A DNA stretch of 64,000 bases. Source: Salisapilia sapeloensis. Its lineage: Eukaryota; Oomycota; Peronosporomycetes; Peronosporales; Salisapiliaceae. Both the position numbers and the translations under genes were made by a program. Shown here piece by piece: positions 31,470-43,149 of the stretch (position 1 is the first letter of the stretch; each line of letters begins with the position of its first letter). The stretch lies in NCBI GenBank assembly GCA_023334545.1, contig JAADVB010000064.1:1-64000 (forward strand). The letters run 5' to 3'. Below the pieces are notes generated by a model. The model worked only from the letters and a program-made list of their open reading frames with translations, made no database searches and was not told the origin of the DNA.

Positions 31470-31910
31470 GCACGATAAAAAGCGTGCACCGTATGGACAA
31501 ATAAGAGCTGATGTTACTTTTAAAATTTCGTCTCGGAGACTTTCGGTCAATTTCCATTAGACAAGTAGTAGTGGATTAATGGTGCGTGCTATTTAAAAGA
31601 AAAGGCTGCCAAAGATCCTCTTGCTGCTGATTTTAGCATCGAATTGATTCAACGGATGCTACCAAGCGAACTAGTGTATATGGATCAGGAGAATGCACTA
31701 GTTCATCAATCTTTACAAGACAATCACCAATGAGCTGGGTTTTCTTCTACCCTGTATCAGTTTACAGCAATATAGTACAAAGGTAGGAGACTCGCTAATG
31801 GCAACACTGGTCACGAGGTAACTTCATTTGTACGAACTTTGCAGCACCTGTAATAGTGCAATGAGCTGATCGATGCAGTTAGAATAGACTGTACTTCTAG
31901 ACTAAGAATG
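31470..31910. other. Intergenic, no gene seen
   Basis: About 440 bp between convergent 3' ends of the LPMO-like and bZIP genes. No feature recognised. Confidence 0.4.
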
Positions 31911-32718
31911 CTAATCTTCATGTGGTGTAAAAAGCTGCAGCCCCTACCAAGTACACGGACAAAAGCTTAACAACACACGCTACATTTAAAAAGATTGTAT
32001 GCAAGTACCTTGAAATTGGCATCTAGTAGCTTTTGCATTCGGCCTTGATTTTTCACATAAAGCCTGTCCGCTTGCTGTCTCAGTTGTTGGTTCTCGTCTC
32101 GCAGTAGATCTTTTTGTTTAACAGCTTTCAAGTATATACTAAAGGTAGATGTTTCGCTTCTTTCTGTCCAATCTCGCTTACGACTTTGAATTTGTTTCTC
32201 CATCCGTTGAGCTTTCTCCGAAAAGTCCTTTTCCAAGTCCTCCACTTCATCCTTGAGCATTTGAAGGGTATTCTAATCATCGCATCCAACAGTACACCCT
32301 GTTAGCATTCTGACGCCTACATATGTACATTTAGGATACGTATAAGATCGTACTATTTTCTTGTAGTAGCACTCTCGGACGATACGCCGCTGTTTGGCAC
32401 GTCGTATTTTGACCGCTTCGCTGATACCGTTGTTACGCGAACGACGTTTGTGTTGGATTGGTGAGCTTTTGCTCCATTGTGTAGCCTTGCCCAAGTTTCC
32501 ATCACCACCCGTTCTATAAAAGGTAGGGTCTTCGTATGTTGTAGGATTATGAGGTTCAAATCGTTCTAGCAATGGAGTCGCTTGAACTCTTTGTCGTTCT
32601 GGCAAGGCTGCCGTCCTAGATACTGTCGTCAATGTACATGGTAAAGAGAAGAAGGATCGACTCAAATTTACATGTCTACATCTGTGGGAGGGTTTAGCAA
32701 GTCGGAGATGCGAACCAT
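31911..32718 (-). CDS. bZIP-type transcription factor, four exons
   Basis: 201 aa from exons 32672-32718, 32354-32615, 32009-32272 and 31911-31943, with introns of 56, 81 and 65 nt, all GT-AG and phase-consistent. The protein begins MVRISDLLNPP. The basic region (EAVKIRRAKQRRIVRECYYKK) is interrupted right after it by intron 2, and the zipper follows in the next exon (LQMLKDEVEDLEKDF). A second coiled-coil run (LKAVKQKDLLRDENQQL) follows. The tail ends GLQLFTPHED. The invariant bZIP Asn is not evident in the basic region; oomycete bZIPs with substitutions at that site are known. The first intron could be placed otherwise, and the first exon is the least certain. Confidence 0.7.
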
Positions 32719-33839
32719 TGCTATGCTTCGTAGACGAAAGAGCAATTGGTAAATCCGATCATGCAAGCCGGTGGCTGAGTATTTTGAGCTTTAGTTACCA
32801 TCGCAAAGTAGTCGATTCAATACGGTCTGAACTGGCCAAATAACGATTGACGCCATAAACGTCACCGTCGCACTATCTACACGGGGTCATCGAATATGCA
32901 GACTTTCAGACAAGGCTAAGAGTGTAATCGACGCTTGGCCGCACAATGAGGTCGCGAAGAATCAAGTCGGGTAAGTAATATGCTATCAGAACTTACAATC
33001 TATTCTTCGAATGGGTGAAGAGAACTGCTTCAGCTAATTTTTGATTAGATCAACTCCATCATATGCACTCTGGGAAAGCGATCTTTTAACGAGATTCATC
33101 AACATCGCAATATACATATCACATTTGTGACCACGCAGTATTTAACGGAGATAGCAGGTTTTGATTAAAAAGACAATCGCTTTATGAACACGAAGCTCAT
33201 CACGACGGAATTACCGAAGAGTGGGGAGTGACTATTCGATCGCTGATTTCAAACTTTCGTACACAGAACTTCTCCCAATACACGACGGTACATTTACATA
33301 AGTCGTATAAAACCATGGGCATCAACGATTTACCCATTGATTGAACCAAGTAATAAGGTTTCAAGATAATTGTATCTTGTGTACCTTTGTGGTCCTCATG
33401 TACGTATACGAATGCCAGGCTGAACAAGATATTTACCCAAAATTCTGCCGGACTCTAGCTCATAAGAATACAAGGGGGCCTGCACTTAGTGCTTTTATCC
33501 CGAGGCATCGATCGGTCACAGCATTAGTTATCGAACGTTCCGCCTGAACAGAACGATAGCCGGTAACCAAAGTGACCGTTTGCCGTGAGAGTTCTGACTC
33601 GAACTAGAATGTTGCATCATATTTTAGAGATTATGCACCTTGCCTAAGAGTCTCGCGGCAGTTGTGAGCGGTTACTTTGTGAACGTTTATACCGATTTCT
33701 AGAATCCCATGGGTAGCTTCAAGACAAAGTTATTTATATCAACAACAGAAGGTGAAGATGAGTGATAAGACTCCATCCACTGCCACGAGAGAGCTCAATT
33801 GAGAATCGGACTCGTAACCAGAAGATCTACAAGAGGAAC
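32719..33839. other. Intergenic, no gene seen
   Basis: About 1.1 kb of AT-rich sequence between divergent genes. No supported gene, RNA or repeat. Confidence 0.4.
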
Positions 33840-34180
33840 ATGGCAAGCAAAGACGGGAAAGAAGTAGATTATGTTTCGATGCAAGCCAACCTGACCTCTC
33901 AAATTGAGAGCGAGCGCCAAGCTGCAAAACGTTGGTGGGACGATTATGGTCCGTGTTACTTAGAAGACAGCAAGCCAGACGACTTCACCTACGATAATCG
34001 TATTCAAAGACTCAAGTCTTCACTCTCCGACTCAAAGTATAAGCTTCATTTTATGATACCATCGACTCGGCTAACAATGTGTCTGTCGACTACAGGTACC
34101 AACGTGCAGCCATGCATACGACGCACAAGGAATACGGGTGTCGACCTCCGTTCCGGGAGTGTCATAGAAAAGCTGTGTAA
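33840..34180 (+). CDS. Small two-exon protein of unknown function
   Basis: 93 aa from exons 33840-34036 and 34096-34180. The 59-nt intron (GTATAAG ... CTACAG) contains a CTAAC branch-point-like motif, and its removal joins DSK to YQRAAMHTTHKEYG in frame. Without splicing the frame runs into an unrelated, low-quality tail, so splicing is favoured. The product is charged, with WWDDYGPCYLED near the middle and a C-terminal GCRPPFREC pair of cysteines. No signal peptide or membrane segment. I do not recognise the family. The compact aromatic/charged composition could suit a small structural protein, but that is a guess. Confidence 0.55.
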
Positions 34181-37100
34181 CATTGAACAAAATACCCTCG
34201 ATTAAAGCATAAAGCAATATGTATTGTTCTTTTGATGATTTTTCTTCATTAGCATGCTGAAACTACAATTTCTTCGATGGTACTAAATTTCGATCTGCTT
34301 TGCTTTTCTAATTTGGAACAGCAGCACTAGACACAACACGAAGAATAGATTCGATAGGATTTTAAATTACTAGTCATTTTACTGAAAGTAGTGACTTTAG
34401 ATCCATGACAAATCTTTCTATTACCCTTTATTTTTCCTACTCTCTATTTAGCCTCTTATGGCGAATTGCAGGTGTGTTGCTTAAGAGAAATGGAAAGTGT
34501 ATTAGAAAGTTATAAAGCCTGCGGTCGTTTCTATTGCGTCTCCTCGTTGCTCTCCTGCTTTGCAAATGCATCTGTGTTGAAACCTCTCTGCATGTACCCG
34601 TCCCATACCCTAAAGATATCGAATATATTCTCACTTCCATTTCAACTTGACTTCAACTTACCTTCAACGTATCCTTGGATCTGGAGCTCATGCTCCCCCT
34701 CATCCCTCGTGGGTCTTGGTATTTTAACACTAACAGAAGGTAAGGTACATCGATCTCGGGTTAGCTAAGATTGCTAACTTCATCATCACACTCTACCCCT
34801 GTTTCGCCCTACCGGCCCCGCTGCATACTACACAAAATGCTGGGGTTAACTTTGTTGTTATGAGTATAAAAAAGGTAGACTCCTAAATTCCTAAGATCAA
34901 TGTTAAACGCACTTACGAAGATAAAGATACAGGTAGAAGACGTGAAAAGTTTACATGTCATTTCGCTCGAGTAAATTCCGGACGCTCAATACTATGCGAA
35001 TGCCCACTAAGATTCCTACTACTCTAAAGTATCCTGCTCGGCTTTCCTGTAGTCTTCATTTCGAAGAATATCATCGAGAGCTTATAAGTATCTACTTTGC
35101 GGCTTATGCAAAAGCTCAAGCTTTTTACATAGGGCAACGTAGCAGTCGTGGGTCATAAATTACAAGACTACAGTCGATCAACCGCACTTAAAATGCAACC
35201 TCTGTTTACACAAAGCCTTTACCTTGGCTACTGAAGCGCGGACAACGAATATTCGGAGCAAGTTCCAGATATAGCTGAGACCAGTTGGATGCACGACACG
35301 CTGGGTCGGAAACATCAAGTCAGAGCGATGGTCTCTCGGTATCCCTCCAAATTTTGGACACATCAAACGCGCGCGTGTAATACCCATTCTGCTTTGCATC
35401 TAGTCAAGCGAGCATAACGCATGCTCTCGTAGAAGGTAACATGAAAATCAAATGCGATATTGAGTGACAACTGTGGTACAGCTAGAAGTTTGATTGACAC
35501 TCGAAGTCGCTAGATGTAATATATACATGCAAATATTTGATCTGCTTATAAACTCTTGAGTATTCTCATCGAAACCCAAAAAGGTTGTTTATGTTGTAGG
35601 TTGGCGAGTCAAATTGCTTGTACGGAAATGCTGATGCAGCACCAAATGCAGATTGAAGCCGAGCTATGGTATACCACGTGCGACAAATATGAACTTCGTG
35701 ACTTGCACTGAAATACTTTCAAGCTATTGTCACAGACGTCCAGCGAGATAGATGCTCTATTCGTGGTATCGTACTAATAGTTTTGGCACGCTTCGTGATT
35801 TGCATTTGGTGCAACTTGATAGCTCATCAAGCTTCCAACTCTGCTTCTGTATTTATCAGAATGCCACAAGAAAGTCATTTGAAGCAAAAAACTGGAAAAG
35901 TCATATTTCTGAGGAAGTTCATGAAGAAAGATTGAGGCTATATGTTTCCTAAATTTGGCAAAGTATGTGATTACCAACTCGAATCTTTCATCCGCTGGTC
36001 AATACCACCAGCCACCTGTAATTGCCACTCGACAGCACGGCTTTCAACAGTAAAAGTTATCAATAACGTTTTGAAATGCCTTAGCTCTACCTTGATCTAT
36101 AGGCATCAAAAGTACCACCCTTTAATATATGGCACGAAGTACCTCCGCCGATGGATTTTAACAGCTTTGCCAGAGTCTAGTATATAAACGCGGTGTTCGT
36201 TGCATCCAATAAGGCAAGAGCTTCGAAGTTATTTCTGCAATCTTCCAAGCTTTAGATGCCCTGTACTCGAAGCCTCATTGCCATGCCGAAGCACTTGTCT
36301 GTCGTGCGACAGCACTGCAACATCCTCTAGAAACCTAAATTAGCTTCTATTCCACATGATCCTTATTTGGTAAGCTATAAGAAATGGAAAGTGGCCACAG
36401 AGTTTGCGAACTGTTTCACTTTTAATGCACTTTTAAATGAGAACCAACTATCAAAATAAAAGCTTGCGCTCATATAGTGTGAAACTATACATGGTGCTTG
36501 TCATGGAAGGCGATAGCACCTTATCCTTTTATATCGACGCTTAACAACTTTCTTGATTCATGCGCCATACGGTATTCCAGTGATCATTTATAGGTCTGAG
36601 CTAACTGACCCTTGCTCACTTAAAAAACATTGACTCGAGTACTAGAGGAAATGGTGCTCGCTATTTAATCATAAATCCATTGTCGAGCTCCTACAACGAA
36701 TGTAGCGCATGAATTAATGGAGCACTTACGCGAAGACAGTTCCAATTTAAGTTTGCAACGTTGATATGGTGACCCATTTGAACTCGACGCGAATGTAGCA
36801 TAAGGATAAGCAGCTTGTATTTAAGAAATTACAAACTATCATGCGTTCGACCAAGTCATGCTTTGCATGACATTGCAGTGCTACGCTACAGTAAGTAATG
36901 ATCACCAGATTGGATCAGAGGCACTTCGGATAAGTAGCAAGATGCGAATTCAAGGACGTGAAAATGTGCTCTATATTTCCTTTCGCGCAGACACTTGAGC
37001 TCACATCGGGCTATTGAATAATTTATGGTTCTTTAAATATACCCTCGTTTTCTTCCCACCATTGGCATCGCCTTTTGCTTCGATAGCGCCTGACTAGCAT

Positions 37101-37302
37101 CGATCAACAACTCCATAAAGAACTGATGTTACACGATGAGCAGAAAGATAGGTGTCATTCGATGGCTACAATTCACGCCTGAATCACATCGCTAGATGCT
37201 CACATTGATCTGCTGTCTCATTAACGATCTGTTCCGTCAAAGCTCATTGACAGCTTAACGCTTTTCATTTTTAAATTAGCCTCCTTCGAAACACTTAAGA
37301 GC
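34181..37302. other. Gene-poor AT-rich stretch of about 3.1 kb
   Basis: No supported gene. A possible degraded LTR lies around 34470-34736: a TATAAA box near 34512, then an end reading AACACTAACA, and it shares a 15-base string (ATATATTCTCACTTC) with the gypsy LTR near base 1700. All frames are short and without recognisable motifs. Confidence 0.4.
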
Positions 37303-38085
37303 ATGAAGACCTTTATCGCATCGACCGTTGCTTTCTTTGCAGCGACCGCTTCCGCAGACGACTTGTGGATGCTCCCGAAAGCGTTGCCGGTTGGTGTTGA
37401 CATCGAGTCCTTTGCCCCTGTCTTTGACTTCGACAGCGACTCGTGCCTTCCTAGCTCCGCCATCGACCCCTTCGGCAAGGTCAACGGAGGCCTTAAACCA
37501 ACTGGCAGTATCACTGGAGGCTGCCGTCATGACGGCTTCATGAAGCTGTCGAACACCTATCATCGATATGCATGCCATAAAGAAGCCGATGACGTCTACT
37601 GCTCCCACTTCTACGGACTCTATTTCCTGAAGGACCAGTGCCTTAACGGTATTCGTTGTGGTCACCGTCATGACTTTGAAAAGGTAGCTGTGTGGACCAA
37701 GAATGGAGATGTGACGGCCGTCAGTGCAAGTGCCCATTCCGGCATGGATACGAAGCCGATTAACGAAGTGCCAATGGAGGGCACCCACCCGAAGATCGTC
37801 TACCACAAGGACGGCATTTCTACTCACGCTTTCCGCTTCGCCAAGACGAATGAAGGTGCAGAGAATCCGGAAGGTGCCTTTGTCACGCCAGATATTACTA
37901 GCTGGACAGTCATGACTGGCGAGACAGTTGACAATGCTTATCTCCGTGAAACGTTTGACACGTACGACTTTGGAAGTGCCAACTTCATTGCGCGTACCAA
38001 CGCTTTCGTGGACCAGATCAACAAAAACCGTCCTAGCGACTACCCTGAGTTTGTGGCTGAAGATATGGACAATCTTCAGAATTAA
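37303..38085 (+). CDS. NLP (NPP1-family necrosis- and ethylene-inducing peptide-like protein)
   Basis: 260 aa, single exon. Signal peptide MKTFIASTVAFFAATASA, then a mature NPP1-type domain. The family heptapeptide GHRHDWE appears as GHRHDFE (around residue 126-132), preceded by a cysteine and followed by KVAVWT. The region before it, HFYGLYFLKDQC, matches the AxYAWYFPKD segment of the family loosely. Four or more cysteines are in the first 130 residues. NLPs are secreted by oomycetes, fungi and bacteria; cytotoxic ones act on plant membranes, while many oomycete members are non-toxic. The Trp-to-Phe change and the divergent loop leave activity open. Start at the ATG directly before the signal peptide. 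Confidence 0.85.
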   Translation: MKTFIASTVAFFAATASADDLWMLPKALPVGVDIESFAPVFDFDSDSCLPSSAIDPFGKVNGGLKPTGSITGGCRHDGFMKLSNTYHRYACHKEADDVYCSHFYGLYFLKDQCLNGIRCGHRHDFEKVAVWTKNGDVTAVSASAHSGMDTKPINEVPMEGTHPKIVYHKDGISTHAFRFAKTNEGAENPEGAFVTPDITSWTVMTGETVDNAYLRETFDTYDFGSANFIARTNAFVDQINKNRPSDYPEFVAEDMDNLQN

Positions 38086-38523
38086 ATACTCTGTTCGATT
38101 GCCGTTCCTGCCGTCAGCATAATATCGAGACTTTCTGTCCAATGTGCGCAAGGTCTGCTACGCTGTGAATAGTGACCGTGCTAAGTTCCAAGAGCAACGA
38201 ACTTCATTTTTCAATCGTATTACTTGTTCGGCTTGCATCGAATGAATAAATTCTGGTCAGGTTAAATAAAACGTTGACTATGTACAAGCATCGAAGCAAT
38301 TCTTCACACTTATTCCGCTCTTCACTTATACGCATGGACACATTCGCTGGCGTCTTTGCTGTTGAACCGACTCAATGCTTTGTAAAACCAATTTGACTGC
38401 TCTGAACAATAACATGCCAATTGCCAATTATCTCCCATTTCTTTATGAAGTTGTATTTCTTTTATATGGCCTTCCTCGAGTGTGTACATTGCTAACTGAA
38501 CATTCAGAAATGAGCTTGCGAGC
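38086..38523. other. Intergenic, convergent 3' ends
   Basis: About 440 bp between the NLP stop and the LRR-gene stop. No gene or repeat supported. Confidence 0.4.
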
Positions 38524-41061
38524 TTATCGTGAGCATCCAAGCCACGCCTCTTCTTCTGGATCGCAAGGTGACCCAACACCCAACTCAATTTGCTTCTTGC
38601 GAAATTTCACGAATACTTCGTCAGTCGAGCAAAAAATGGCGCGCATTCGAGACGGGTAGCAGATACCAGGGTAGACCGTGGACGTATTGGTGTACGGCAC
38701 TGTTATCTGGCATTCCTTGTACATTGTCCCATTGCATATCTCAATACTCTCTTTCGTTGGTGGCAACGTGGTTAAATCCACTCCACTTTGAGGAAGATTA
38801 CAGATGCTATAGCTATGCGTGTTTAGCAGTTTAAGTGTAGCCGGTGTTGCCTTGAGCGGCGAAGCTTCGTCCAAGCATTGAGATGGAGGCGCTCCACTAA
38901 CAGGATCGCCTCTGCAGTAAGGGTGAGTAAGATCACAATCTCCCATAAACCCATTGCAGCATAAAGGAGCAGTTAATCCGATGACAAAGCTTGAGAGCTC
39001 GCCGACAGGGCTCATGTCGGGGAGGCTGATCAAGCGTGGGGCGTATCCAATCACAAAGTTTTCCAGTCTGTGCATACTTGCGAATGAAGGTAGCTGCTCC
39101 AGCTTGAACACAAAAGCGACAACTATATATCGAAGATGTGTCGAATCTTCCAAGGTTGGGATAGCTGGTAGATTGGGATGCAGACCGAGATGGAAATATG
39201 TAAGCCACTCTTTCCCTTTCATCGCGTTCTCGTCGATTTTAATAAGATTAGTGTCCATTGTCTTTCCTTCCACTTGCCTGTGGCATCAACAAGCAGATAG
39301 CATGAGTTGTCGGTGGTAGATGGTAGTGGTAACTTATACTTACATAATCTCCAGATTTTTTAGCTTACCAAACCAATCTGGAAGTTCCGTCACGCCAGTA
39401 TACATCAAATACCTACGAATAATTGTGAGCTCATCTTTATTCTACCGACGTCTATATATGCATCGTGATTACAATATTTTTAGCTGCGTGCAGTACTGGA
39501 GTTCTTTTGGCAATACCTCCAGTCGACGATTCATAATCATTATGATCTGGAGGTCACGAGACTTAGCCAATTCTTTTACAGCAGCAGAGATGTCCTTTGG
39601 CTCGATCCATTCTTCATACGACTTAATTGCCGGGTCCACATCCACAAGACCAATACAAGGGCAAGATTCCATCGATTCATACCGATAAGCGTACATGACG
39701 CACTCAGGATGCGGTTCGCAGATGGCATTCGTTCTTTCAATTGCAGTCATTGGCACGTATATAGAGAGAACAGACATGACAAGGAACAAGGCAGCTACCA
39801 CCTTTGGCACCCGTGTCTGCTTTCTTCTCTTGACAGCATCTTTTGCCTCTAAGCAATGCTCTTGAATATGTGCCTTGTGTTTTAGGATTTCTGTCAATCT
39901 CTGGAGACGATAACAAAACGCCAAATTGATGCTGATCTGGATGATATAATCCATGACAGAAGTAATTCGTTGATTGTCGAAGCTCATTCGAAATCGTGTG
40001 ACCTGTATTGGATCTGAGTGTAGACGTATGACTCGATCGAACGCCCCAGGCCCGAACGCACTATTACGAAGTTCAAGCATACCGTGATCCAAATTCAGCT
40101 TATAATAGGCAAAAACCATGGATGCTATAGGAAATCCAACTGCGATCATCATATCGAAGCTACGTCCAAATGCATATGGTCCTTTAGGATCGATCAAATG
40201 ACTACTAAAGCGATAGCTTTACGTACACAGAGTCAAGTACCACTTCCGAAAAGGCTGAAATGTCTTTACCAAAGAGAATCAAAGTAGCACAAGATAGTGA
40301 ATTGGCCGATACTAGCACTCCGCAGCAGTAGATCAACTCCGTCGGAGAGCCACTTTCCATCATGCGATATTGTGTGATCGACTGCATTATTAAGTCCCCG
40401 GATTTAAGGAGCACATTCTAAAGCCATCCACACCAAGCAATTAATAATGATATCAATCATAACAATGGTAAGTACTTACCCAAACTCGGCGATACTTGCC
40501 CTCGTATCCAGTGACACTACTCCATACTTGGCGAATTAAAGACTTCCTATTTTCTTTTGAGCTCAAAAGAAGTTGTCCAACTGTGAAGTCACAGGAAGCT
40601 ACCGAAGCCACATTCGATTTCTTCTTGACTGCTATGGGTCGATCTTTAATCACAAGGAGTCGAAGCACATACATGTAGCACAGAATCAAAAACGACAAGG
40701 TTCCAACTATAATTGCCTTGAATGGTGTATTGGGCTCGACAATCATCCAAAACTCTCCATTATCGTACTCTTCCGTACTTGCAAGTCTGTTGGCTGTATA
40801 ATTTGGATCGGTGTTCAAAAAGACCAGCCATAGTGTCCACAACAAGGAAATGCTGGTAATCAGAACAAGGGGAATGCCGTATCGACCAAAGGTCTGGAAG
40901 AATGATGATTGCAGTACTACAAAATCCTCTGGACCGCTTAAACTTCGTCTCAACTGAGATGTAGTTGTCGGAACGCCTTCGTTCACTGAGGTCTCATCAT
41001 TGAATGGGACAACAGAATTTGAGGGGATCGTTTCTTTTGGATCATCCACAACTTTTGACAT
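38524..41061 (-). CDS. Multi-pass membrane protein with leucine-rich repeats and Cys-rich tail
   Basis: 760 aa from five exons: 40480-41061, 40227-40417, 39473-40159, 39344-39412 and 38524-39277. Introns are 60-67 nt and phases close. Hydrophobic segments include YGIPLVLITSISLLWTLWLVFL, AIIVGTLSFLILCYMYVLRLLV, one in exon 2, MMIAVGFPIASMVFAYY, and VVAALFLVMSVLSIYVP. After these come LRR-type units (RRLEVLPKEL, TGVTELPDWFGKLKNLEIM), then a Cys-rich segment (LCCNGFMGDCDLTHPYC). The exon 2/3 junction is the weak point: a 22-nt 'intron' would also keep frame but is implausibly short, so a 67-nt one ending GACGTAG was chosen. Probably a surface or endomembrane LRR protein; ligand unknown. Confidence 0.7.
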
Positions 41062-42562
41062 GGTGTTGGGAGAGCTGTCAAGATAATCCAGGCAAGAAGC
41101 TTGTGAGCGACCTGCTACAATCTATTCTCTAACAATGACGAGATATATTTACACAGACGAAACGGACGACTATTTTAGCACACTCGCTGAAACGTTCGAG
41201 ATCTTACCTTGGTTACCCCAACGCGGGTGCTAATTCCAGTTGTTAATGGCCACGTAAGAGCCAACGCTTTTACCCCATTCGTATCTTGCTATTCGTCATG
41301 TGAAATAAAGTCGTCGTACGATGACCGATCCAATGCATTCTCGTTTTTCTTGTATTCTATTTGAGAAAAATGGAGGATTCTGAGTGCAGAGGGAGATGCA
41401 AGCGTCTATTAGGCCAAACACTTACTCTGTTTAGTGACGTACTAAGAGATATACACGGTTGCCGACAAAATAAACTACTTACGGCTATAGAACCTCGCAG
41501 GATATATATGTCATCTCTCTGTAACAATCTCGAAGATCGAATGCTATTTGGAAGGATGGATTAAGTTTACTTGTCAACCGTACATATGACACCTGCAGAC
41601 AACAGGGCTTTTAATCGAGATTTTCTGTATCAAAAGAGTAGCTAATAGTAGGCTAGATATAGCTAGTTCATCGCGTTTGAGATTTTAGATTTTAGTATGA
41701 TCGACCTCGAAGGATAGATTCATCTATCTTTGGTAAGCGGTAGCCGATGCTATAGTCCGATAAAATTGAACTTTGCCGCGTATTTGACTTTATTAAAAGC
41801 GTCGATAGCGCATCAGAGCCATCTTGTACTTTGGCATCGTTAGCATCAAGATCTATAGACATAATCTTTAGTAAAATTCATCTTCACGTCAATGCAGACA
41901 TAGTAGTTAGTATTAACAGTGCCTAGTTCATGTTAAGGACATGTGCGGACTTGTGTTTGAACTTCCTAAATGTTATCACGTCGCACAAAAAGATCAATCT
42001 TTTCCTTCTCAACGAAAGCTTACAAAAAGCTAGTTGGTCAAAATTGCAAATCCAAGCACTAGATTTAAACTACAAGTCACGATAATTTCCCAGCAGACCA
42101 ATCTTTAAGGGTGGATGCTATAATACAGTCCAAAGCTCATCATCTCGATCAAATCAAGTTACTACTTATATGTTCACGGTTTATTAAAAGTTAATACTTT
42201 GCTGTGGGCCAAGTTAAGAAAAATTGACCTATGTTTCGGTCTCCAATTCTGAGTTTGGGCTGGATCAAGTTGAAGTACACCCGACTCAGAAATCTCGTCA
42301 TGACAGCAAGCTTCGCAACTAATATGACTTCTACTTGGTCTAATCCACCACAGAAGCCAGATAATATATTCGTCCTGACAAAACAAGCGCACTCGAATTG
42401 CTATCGATGAAGAGGCATGGCGCGCAAGCTTCGGGTAGTGCGATCGAGACGAACGGATGTAAAGTGGTCACATTGCCCTGTCCATATGATGCGACCTTTC
42501 AGGATCTTTCAAACACATACTTGCAAATTGTGTACTGACACCACCAGACAAAGCGCTGCTAG
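41062..42562. other. Intergenic, no gene seen
   Basis: About 1.5 kb between divergent genes, AT-rich. Only short frames without features. Confidence 0.4.
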
Positions 42563-43149
42563 ATGGAGGTACTCGAGGATCGCGAAAAACGACTTCGCGC
42601 TCGCATCGGCACGGCTAATCGAGAAGATGAAGAGCCTATACTGACTCGCTTACAATCTCTGGAAGCACAGTTGTACGACGTGACATCGAGGATCCCTGGC
42701 TACTACAGCCTCCATGAGAATTGTGCTGCTTATCTCTATGCTTCTAAAGACCATTCGCTCATCGCTCTCTAGACACATCGAACCAAGCTCTCTTGAATCA
42801 CCGATCCAGCCTACTCTCGTCTCATGCAGAAGAGGGAGATGCGATTAAAAGAGCGATTCTACTCACCTCCGAGTCCCAAGTTGAAGACTATGCGCACCAG
42901 CTACGCACGATCGACTCCCTCTCGCCGGTGCTAAATCATCTCCGATCCTTCCAGACGCAACTGCCCGAAATCCAATCTCAGATCCGTCGCACAAAGGACA
43001 CTGCGGATCACAACGCCGAGCAGGCGTTGCAACTGCATCGTCGCGTACAAGCTCTCGTGGGTACCTATCGCCTTATGATCCAAATCCTGTCGGAGAAATT
43101 GTCTGCAGCGCATGAAGCCGTCAGCGTCTTAGAAAGTCGAATCAGTTGA
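42563..43149 (+). CDS. Dynactin p22/DCTN3-like coiled-coil protein
   Basis: 178 aa from exons 42563-42722 and 42773-43149. The 50-nt intron has a non-standard-looking GTGCTG donor and a TCTCTAG acceptor; phase 1 closes as tyrosine. The protein is helical throughout, opening with MEVLEDREKRLRARI and ending in a long coiled coil (VQALVGTYRLMIQILSEKLSAAHE). Total length and the middle segment (SESQVEDYAHQLRTIDSLSPVLNHL) match the layout of dynactin subunit 3, which is about 186 aa with an equivalent 'LxxQVxxLxxLxPxL' block. Sequence identity cannot be measured here, so the call is tentative. Confidence 0.45.

Noticed and set aside
37276..38151. 291-codon minus-strand open frame
   Set aside because: Antisense shadow of the NLP gene; the plus strand has the signal peptide and GHRHDFE motif.
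40205..40226. 22-nt intron between exons 2 and 3 of the LRR gene
   Set aside because: It keeps frame but is far below the shortest credible introns here (41 nt); a 67-nt alternative also keeps frame.
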